The notes beneath the pieces were generated by a model. That model ran no database searches. It was not told the DNA's origin and worked only from the letters and a program-made list of their open reading frames with translations. From Lampris incognitus (lineage: Eukaryota; Chordata; Actinopteri; Lampriformes; Lampridae), in the NCBI RefSeq assembly GCF_029633865.1, contig NC_079212.1:83809172-83873171 (forward strand): 64,000 bases of DNA, written 5' to 3'. This document shows positions 57,228 through 64,000 of the stretch, piece by piece; the first letter of the stretch is position 1, and the number at the start of each line of letters is the position of its first letter. Position numbers and translations under genes: made by a program.

Positions 57228-57430
57228 TGTGATGTTCAGACTTTAATAGAGAATACCTCTTTAAGAGACGCAAGGGGTTATGGGGCAAGTAGGAGGAGGA
57301 ACAAGCATGTATGCAGGACACACAGCATGGCTGTATGAACGACAGAACGAGAGTGGTAAAGTAAAGCCCCAGTTATTCGTTCACATAATCGTCCCGTGTA
57401 TTTGTGGACATTACAATGGCGACAAGGATT
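57228..57430 (+). mobile_element. Putative 5' LTR end and primer-binding site of a Ty3/Gypsy element
   Basis: Sequence beginning TGTGATGTTCAGACTTTAAT and ending TTACA at 57415 is followed by TGGCGACAAGGAT, a typical primer-binding-site position just before the gag region. The left limit could instead be 57163. No 3' LTR was found, so the boundaries rest on sequence style only. Confidence 0.45.
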
Positions 57431-57513
57431 TTGTGGATTAAAAGGAGCTACCTTGCCATGGACCGAAAGGATTGTTGAGTAGCCTAATAGTGATCAGTGA
57501 TGGCTGCTAACTA

Positions 57514-60310
57514 ATGTTTAGCATCCCGGCGTGTAAACGGATTAGCTCGCAGCTCAGACCAGAACGTAGCCTACACTCACCGCATCTAACCATCGCCAGC
57601 ATGCTCTCTGCTACAACTGATTCATTCTCCGTTTTTGACGTTCAGGGTGGAGCACCTGGATCATCAGGATCAAGATGGGGAAGATGGAGGGCTCGGTTTG
57701 AAAATTTCCTACGCACCATGGACATCAAGGAGGACACTCGAAAACGTGCCAAGTTACTTCACTACGCCGGGGAACAGGTATACGACATTTCTGTCACATT
57801 TCCTGATAGAGGAGAGGATAAGGACTTTAATAAAGCCAAACAGGCTCTTGCTGCTTATTTCTCACCAAAGAAAAATGTGGACTTCGAAGTTTACAAATTC
57901 AGACAATCTACTCAATCCGAAAATGAAACAGCTGGGGAATACTACGTTTGCATATGCACACTGGCTGCATCCTGTGAGTTCCCTGCTGCTGATGCAGAAA
58001 TCAGACGGCGCATCATACAAAGCTGCAGACCACACAAGCTGAGAAGGCAAGCTCTCGCCGATCCCACAATGACACTGACAAAACTCCTGGAAATAGCCAG
58101 GCTGAATGAAGCATCTGAACAACAAGCACTTGAAATGGAAAAACAAATAGACACTGGTTTAGATGGTGTTTTAGCATTGCGCCATCAACAGCGAAAGAGC
58201 CAGCAGTGAGCCCGGCAACCAACATCAACAGCCCGAAGTGCACGCACACATGAGTGTTTCAGTTGCAGTGGACCATTCCCTCACCAAGACGAGTGCCCAG
58301 CATATGGATATGCATGTTGCAACTGTGGTAAAAGAAATCAATTTTTGAAAGTGTGCCAGTCACAACCGAGACAAAATGTTAACTCGCTCTCGTCAGACGG
58401 CCCCTCAAACTCTGCCTACTCACCTCATCCCAATGAAGACGGGAAAGGCTCCTCCTCCGTGTACCTCTTCACACTGGGGGACCCAGCCGTCGCAGCGCCA
58501 AAACGGACCATTTAGGTAAATGGGTCCTCACTCGAAGTGCTAGTGGATACTGGAGTCTCTGTCAATGTAATGGATTTTAGCACTTTTCAGTCACTACCTA
58601 ACCCTGCCGTATTGCAGAGCACGTCAGTCAGGATTTTTGCATACAGCTCACACATGCCTTTGCCAGTGCGTGGGCAATTCCGCTCACAGCTCAGCTCCTG
58701 AGACAGGGTGGTCTCAGAGACATTCTATGTGGTTGACAAGTCAGCGATTCCTGTTTTGAGTTGTCAGACTCCGATTGCCCTCGACCTAGTCCGCCTGGTC
58801 AACAGTGTAGACATGCCAATAAGGCCTCAGGAGAGGTACTATGAAGTTTTCCAAGGCATTGGGAAACTCAAGAACCACCAGGTAAAGATCCACATCGACA
58901 CGACTGTACAACCAGTAGCTCAGCCACACAGACGCATCCCGTTCCACATGAGGTTGCTAGTTGAACAAGAGTTGGAGAAACTAACGGCGATGGACATCAT
59001 TGAACGTGTTGAGGGCCCAACACCCTGGGTCTCACCTGTGGTAGTAGCCCCTAAGCCTAAACAACCAGGAAAAATCAGACTGCGTTTTGACATGAGATGT
59101 CCGAACGAGGCCATCAAGCACGAAAGACACCTCACTCCCACTGTGGATGATATCCTAGCAGACCTGAATGGTGCAAAAGTGTTCTCCAAACTCAATCTAA
59201 CTTGAACTCCACCCTCACTCCCGCTACATAACGACCTTCACTACACACATGGGCCTGCAACACTACAAGCGTCTCAACCTCAGGATATCCTCAGCTGCGG
59301 AGATTTTCCAAAACACCATCAGAGAGGCACTATCTGGCATCCCAGGTGTTTTGAATGTCAGTGATGACATGCTGTGCCAGCCAACAGGAGCACGATGAGA
59401 ACCTGGAGAAGGTCATCACACGCCTCAGAGACTGCAACCTGACACTAAAAGCTGACAAGTGTGAATTCAACAAAAACAAGCTGGAGTTCTTTGGCTGTGT
59501 TCTCAGACCAAGGCATTTCAGTGGACCCCAAGGGAGCTGCAGCAGTCAAAGAGACCACAGCCCCACAAAATCCAGGAGAGGTCCGCAGTTTCCTGGGCCT
59601 TGTCACATACTGTGGTCGCTTCACTCCAGATCTAGCTACCCTGACACAGCCCCTCATAGAGCTCACAAAGAAGGACCAACTGTGGAACTGGTCCCCTGCA
59701 CACCAGGCCGCATTCGACACACTCAAAAGTACCCTGAGCAGCGACACAGTCTTGGCCTGCTTTGACCAATCAAAACACACAGAGGTTGTCGTGGACACAA
59801 GCCCTGTAGGCCTTGGGGCTATTCTAACCCAAACTGACTCTGATGGTAGACTACACACACTCGCTTACGCCAGCAAAACGTTGTCACCTGTGGAACAGAG
59901 ATACTCACAGACTGAGAGGGAGGCCCTAGCTGTGCACTTTCACAGTCGTTACAGACCACAAGCCGCTCGTGTCCATGTTCAACAAGCCATCGTCCTCCCC
60001 TCCTCCCAGAATCGAAAGCTGGTTGCTGAAACTGCAAAACTTCAGCTTCTCTGTGGTCTACAGGGCAGGTGCCGGTAACCCAGCAGACTATTTCTCCAGG
60101 CACCCCGTTTCCACACCTGAGTCCAAGGACACACATGCCACTGAGCTGGCTGAAGCCCATGTGCGCTTCATCATCAACCACAATGTGCCCCGTGCAATGA
60201 CACTACAGGAGATTCATGCTGCCACACAATCTGACCCATGTGTTATGCTCGCGCACCAGAACCTGACCCGTGTGGCGAAACCCAAGACAGACAGACACGA
60301 GATGACTTGA
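57514..60310 (+). pseudogene. Ty3/Gypsy-type gag-pol remnant
   Basis: Old LTR-retrotransposon coding region with several breaks. A gag-like frame at 57514-58209 contains a capsid-type helical region. It is followed by a Cys-rich patch (about 58255-58370, CFSCSGPFP and CNCG-like) and a protease-like LVDTG near 58540. The reverse-transcriptase frame at 58708-59205 includes LEKLTAMDIIERVEGPTPWV and ends in a stop after VFSKLNLT. RT continues in other frames to an SDD-type site near 59365. The RNase H-like part (59461-60078) has VDTSPVGLGAIL and YSQTEREALAVHF. The element is cut off near 60420, just before the Tc1 insertion site. No working protein is encoded. Confidence 0.8.
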
Positions 60311-60426
60311 ACATCTACAAAGGGGGGTTTTATTGTGGGAGGGAAATTTATAGTGAAAAAAGCGTTCTGTTAGTGGGATGTGTGAATAAACTATGTGTGG
60401 TGTCCCATGGTTTGCGTGTATAACTA

Positions 60427-62043
60427 CACTACCGTTCAAAAGTTTGGGATCACCCAAACAATTTTGTGTTTTCCATGAAAAGTCACACTTATTCACCACC
60501 ATATGTTGTGAAATGAATAGAAAATAGAGTCAAGACATTGACAAGGTTAGAAATAATGATTCGTATTTGAAATAAGATTTTTTTTACATCAAACTTTGCT
60601 TTTGTCAAAGAATCCTCCATTTGCAGCAATTACAGCATTGCAGACCTTTGGCATTCTAGCTGTTAATTTGTTGAGGTAATCTGGAGAAATTGCACCCCAC
60701 GCTTCCAGAAGCAGCTCCCACAAGTTGGATTGGTTGGATGGGCACTTCTTGCGTACCATACGGTCAAGCTGCTCCCACAACAGCTCAATGGGGTTCAGAT
60801 CTGGTGACTGTGCTGGCCACTCCATTACCGATAGAATACCAGCTGCCTGCTTCTGCTCTAAATAGTTCTTGCACAATTTGGAGGTGTGTTTAGGGTCATT
60901 GTCCTGTTGTAGGATGAAATTGGCTCCAATCAAGCGCTGTCCACTGGGTATGGCATGGCGTTGCAAAATGGAGTGATAGCCTTCCTTATTCAGAATCCCT
61001 TTTACCCTGTACAAATCTCCCACCTTACCAGCACCAAAGCAACCCCAGACCATCACATTACCTCCACCATGCTTAACAGATGGCGTCAGGCATTCTTCCA
61101 GCATCTTTTCATTTGTTCTGCGTCTCACAAACGTTCTTCTTTGTGATCCAAACACCTCAAACTTGGATTCATCCGTCCACAACACTTTTTCCAGTCTTCC
61201 TCTGTCCAATGTCTGTGTTCTTTTGCCCATCTTAATCTTTTTCTTTTATTGGTCAGTCTCAGATATGGCTTTTTCTTTGCCACTCTGCCCTGAAGCCCAG
61301 AATCCCGCAGCCGCCTCTTCACTGTAGATGTTGACACTGGTGTTTTGCGGGTACTATTTAATGAAGATGCCAGTTGGGGACCCGTGAGGCGTCTGTTTCT
61401 CAAACTAGAGACTCTAATGTACTTATCTTCTTGCTCAGTTGTGCAACGCGGCCTCCCACTTCTTTTTCTACTCTGGTTAGAGCCTGTTTGTGCTGTCCTC
61501 TGAAGGGAGTAGTACACACCGGTGTAGGAAATCTTCAATTTCTTAGCAATTTCTCGCATGGAATAGCCTTCATTTCTAAGAACAAGAATAGATTGTCGAG
61601 TTTCAGATGAACGTTCTCTTTTTCTGGCCATTTTGAGCGTTTAATTGACCCCACAAATGTGATGCTCCAGAAACTCAATCTGCTCAAAGGAAGGTCAGTT
61701 TTGTAGCTTCTGTAACGAGCTAAACTGTTTTCAGATGTGTGAACATGATTGCACAAGGGTTTTCTAATCATCAATTAGCCTTCTGAGCCAATGAGCAAAC
61801 ACATTGTACCATTAGAACACTGGAGTGATAGTTGCTTGAAATGGGCCTCTATACACCTATGTAGATATTGCACCAAAAACCAGACATTTGCAGCTAGAAT
61901 AGTCATTTACCACATTAGCAATGTAAAGAGTGTATTTCTTTAAAGTTAAGACTAGTTTAAAGTTATCTTCATTGAAAAGTACAGTGCTTTTCCTTCAAAA
62001 ATATGGACATTTCAATGTGATCCCAAACTTTTGAACGGTAGTG
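60427..62043 (-). mobile_element. Tc1-type transposon, second family, full length
   Basis: A 1617-bp element flanked by TA (60425-60426 and 62044-62045), with ends CACTACCGTTCAAAAGTTTG and the inverse CAAACTTTTGAACGGTAGTG. It differs clearly from the Tc1 element at 43025-44648. It sits at the broken right end of the Gypsy remnant. Confidence 0.95.
60589..61631 (-). pseudogene. Tc1 transposase, single frameshift
   Basis: DD34E transposase. The N-terminal frame (61125-61631) begins MARKRERSSETRQSILVLRN and holds the helix-turn-helix MREIAKKLKISYTGVYYSL and the GRPRCTTEQED linker. The C-terminal frame (60589-61230) holds VLWTDES, QQDNDPKHTS and SPDLNPIELLW. The frames meet at an A run (T run on the plus strand, about 61185-61190), consistent with loss of one base. 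Length is otherwise normal (about 340 aa). Confidence 0.9.
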
Positions 62044-62045
62044 TA

Positions 62046-62430
62046 TGTGTGAGTGTTTTTAGCCTATGTGTGGTGCGGTATGTAAATGACCAGGAGGTGT
62101 TGAAAAAATGTGCGTGCACCTGGCGAGAAAGTCCAGTCCGTGATCCAAGAGGGGTTATCCGAGAAAGTCCAGGTCCAAGATCCGGGAGGTCGAGTCCGAA
62201 AGGAGGGGTCCAGATAGAGGGACAAGGGGGGAGATCGCAGGAGAGGTCCGGGGAGAAACGTGAAGGTCGCTGGGGACGAGGGAGACGCGGGGAGCCGTGG
62301 AAATCGCGGAGGGAGAGTCTTGGGAGGCAACAGAGACACGAAGATAAGACACTGGGGAATAAACAGAATGCAAGGAACGCTGGAGGGCTTGTCAGAACTT
62401 CACCGCAGGGTTCAGTACGTCGAAGCACAG
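62046..62430 (-). other. Probable non-coding 3' end of the chromovirus-type element
   Basis: CT/AG-rich sequence lies between the Tc1 right end and the chromodomain frame, in the position expected for the 3' UTR or LTR. I could not delimit an LTR. Confidence 0.35.
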
Positions 62431-62530
62431 AGAGACGTTCTGGGAGGCTTCTTGTAGAAGGCTGCCTGATTGCCACAGGTGTGCCTGATGGATGATGGCA
62501 AACACCTGGTGCAGTGCAGCGCTCGTCTCC

Positions 62531-63969
62531 TCAGAGCGCGAGCCGAGCGCTCGGATGTTTCCGGCACGTCCGAGCTGGGGGAGTGGCTTGAACGTGCCGG
62601 GGAGGCAGCTCGGGGCGGTGTAACCACAACAGGACCCCCCCTCCTACGGGAGACACCGGGCGACCGTCCGATGGCGTTGGGGTGGGCCCGATAGAACTCC
62701 TCCAGGAGTGCGGGGTCGGCCAGGTAGGACCGGGGAACCCAGCTGCGGTCCTCGGGCCTATAGCCAACCCAGTCCACCAGGTATTGGTACCCACGCCCCC
62801 GACGGCGTACGGCGAGCAGCTGGTCGACATCCCAGACCATGTCACCACCGTCGAGGACCCTGGGGGGTGGAGGAGCTTGGACAGGGGGCTGGTGGCTACC
62901 GGTTTGAGGCGCGAGACATGGAAGACGGGATGGATCTTGAGTGAGGTAGGGAGATGGAGACGCACCGCCGAAGGGTTGATGATGCGGTCGATGGTGTAGG
63001 GACCGACGTAGCGGGGAGCCAGCTTCCGGTTGAGGGTAGGGAAGGGCAGGTCCCGGGCCTGGAGCCGTACCTTCTGGCCAGGTCGATAAGCTGGAGCTGG
63101 CACTCTCCGCCAGTTGGCGCTGCGCCGGGCCCGCTCTGTAGCTCGCAACATAGCGGCCCGGGCGGTCTTCCAAACGCGCCGACATCGGCGGAGATGGGCC
63201 CTCGTGGACGGGACTGCCACCTCCAACTCCTGATGGGGGAACAGAGGGGGTTGATAGCCAAGAGAACACTCGAAGGGGGACAAACCGGTAGCCGAACTCT
63301 CAATGGAGTTGAGCGAGTACTCCACCCAGAGCAGGTACTTGCTCCAGGAGGCGGGGTTGCTGGTGGTAACGCAACGCAAAGCCACCTCCAGGGCTTGATT
63401 GGCCCGCTCTGCCTGCCCATTGGTCTGGGGGTGATACCCGGAGGAGAGGCTGACCGTGGCCCCAATCCCCTTACAGAAGGCCTGCCATACCTTAGAAGTG
63501 AACTGGGGACCACGGTCAGAGACAATGTCCAGGGGAATCCCATGGGGTCGGACGACGTGGGAGACGAGAAGGTCCGCCGTCTCGGCTGCAGAGGGGAGTT
63601 TGGTGAGGGCAACAAAGTGGACGGCCTTGGAAAACCGGTCGACAATGGTCAGAATGGTGTCATTGCCTTGGGACACGGGGAGGCCAGTTACAAAGTCCAA
63701 GGCAATGTGGGACCAAGGTCGGCCGGGGACAGGAAGGGGGCGCAGGAGACCTGCTGGAGGGCGATGGAAAGCCTTGCTGCGGGCGCAGGTGGTGCAGGCC
63801 GCCACGAACTCTCTGGTGTCTGCCTCCATGGTGGGCCACCAGAAACCCCTGCGGATAAAGGCCACCGTTCGGTGGACACCGGGGTGGCAGGCAAGACGGC
63901 TGGAGTGGCCCCACTCCAGCACCTGGGGCCAGACAGAGGGAGGCACAAATAGCCGGTTCCGGGGTCCAT
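62531..63969 (-). pseudogene. Ty3/Gypsy chromovirus-type integrase with chromodomain, 3' end
   Basis: The open minus-strand frame at 62531-63946 carries an integrase: HPGVH and CTTC zinc-binding pairs, then a catalytic core with [19 protein letters not shown] and [11 protein letters not shown] giving the D, D and E residues. It continues through PRYVGPYTI and [11 protein letters not shown]. The frame then shifts. A chromodomain ([20 protein letters not shown], about 62679-62843) is found in the neighbouring frame (62412-63269), so at least one frameshift separates the two. The element enters from beyond the right edge of the window. It is a different, younger-looking element than the plus-strand Gypsy remnant. 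Annotated as broken, but most of the integrase is open. Confidence 0.85.
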
Positions 63970-64000
63970 TGCCTGGGTCGGGCTGGGCGCGCTGGGTCCT

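Noticed and set aside
62012-62495. Overlapping 154-codon frames on both strands left of the chromodomain
   Set aside because: GC-rich non-coding end of the Gypsy-type element. No domain in either frame.

Overview
The window is nuclear DNA from a ray-finned fish, almost certainly a teleost. The evidence is three intron-containing vertebrate genes with GT-AG introns, set in a dense mix of teleost-type mobile elements (Tx1-type and RTE-like LINEs, a Penelope-like element, Tc1, hAT, a piggyBac-like MITE, tRNA-derived SINEs, Ty3/Gypsy) and many micro- and minisatellites. I cannot resolve the species.

Layout. 1-11.8 kb is gene-poor: a Tx1-type LINE remnant (1-1685), a 31-34 bp minisatellite (3149-3966), a 39-bp-arm hairpin (4848-4933), a 4.6-kb broken multi-domain coding unit of unknown function on the minus strand (5640-10240) and a tRNA-derived SINE with a 13-bp target-site duplication (10436-10801). 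11.8-19.7 kb is cdk2 on the minus strand: seven coding exons, 298 aa, intact, with a CpG-rich promoter. Its introns hold LINE and Penelope fragments. 19.7-25.7 kb is the intergenic space between two divergent genes, with several MITEs, LINE pieces and a CA microsatellite. 25.8-36.45 kb is pmel on the plus strand: twelve coding exons, 797 aa, intact. Its 3' UTR contains a 2.3-kb array of 50-bp repeats. 36.9-42.5 kb is an alpha-tubulin gene on the minus strand: four coding exons, 451 aa, intact, with a TATA box. It is convergent with pmel. 42.5-64 kb has no host gene that I can recognise. It holds two Tc1 elements with frameshifted transposases, LINE remnants, at least six tandem arrays, one apparently intact full-length hAT transposon, a degraded Ty3/Gypsy element, and the integrase-chromodomain end of a second Gypsy element running off the right edge.

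How the genes relate. cdk2 and pmel sit head to head, as CDK2 and PMEL do in mammals, so this is an old synteny block. cdk2 encodes a cell-cycle kinase, pmel the amyloid matrix protein of melanosomes, and the tubulin is a ubiquitous cytoskeletal gene. They do not form one pathway. Candidate MITF-type M-boxes lie upstream of pmel and in its first intron.

The most interesting items are: the intact hAT element that splits a 22-bp minisatellite and carries a perfect 8-bp target-site duplication; a 136-bp tandem duplication that placed a second degenerate copy of the tubulin C-terminal tail codons in the tubulin 3' UTR; a small element with 22-bp terminal inverted repeats enclosing a tRNA-like module; a minisatellite that appears to have grown from an 18-bp doublet inside an interspersed repeat; and the unidentified 4.6-kb coding unit with PIN-like and CXC-like motifs.
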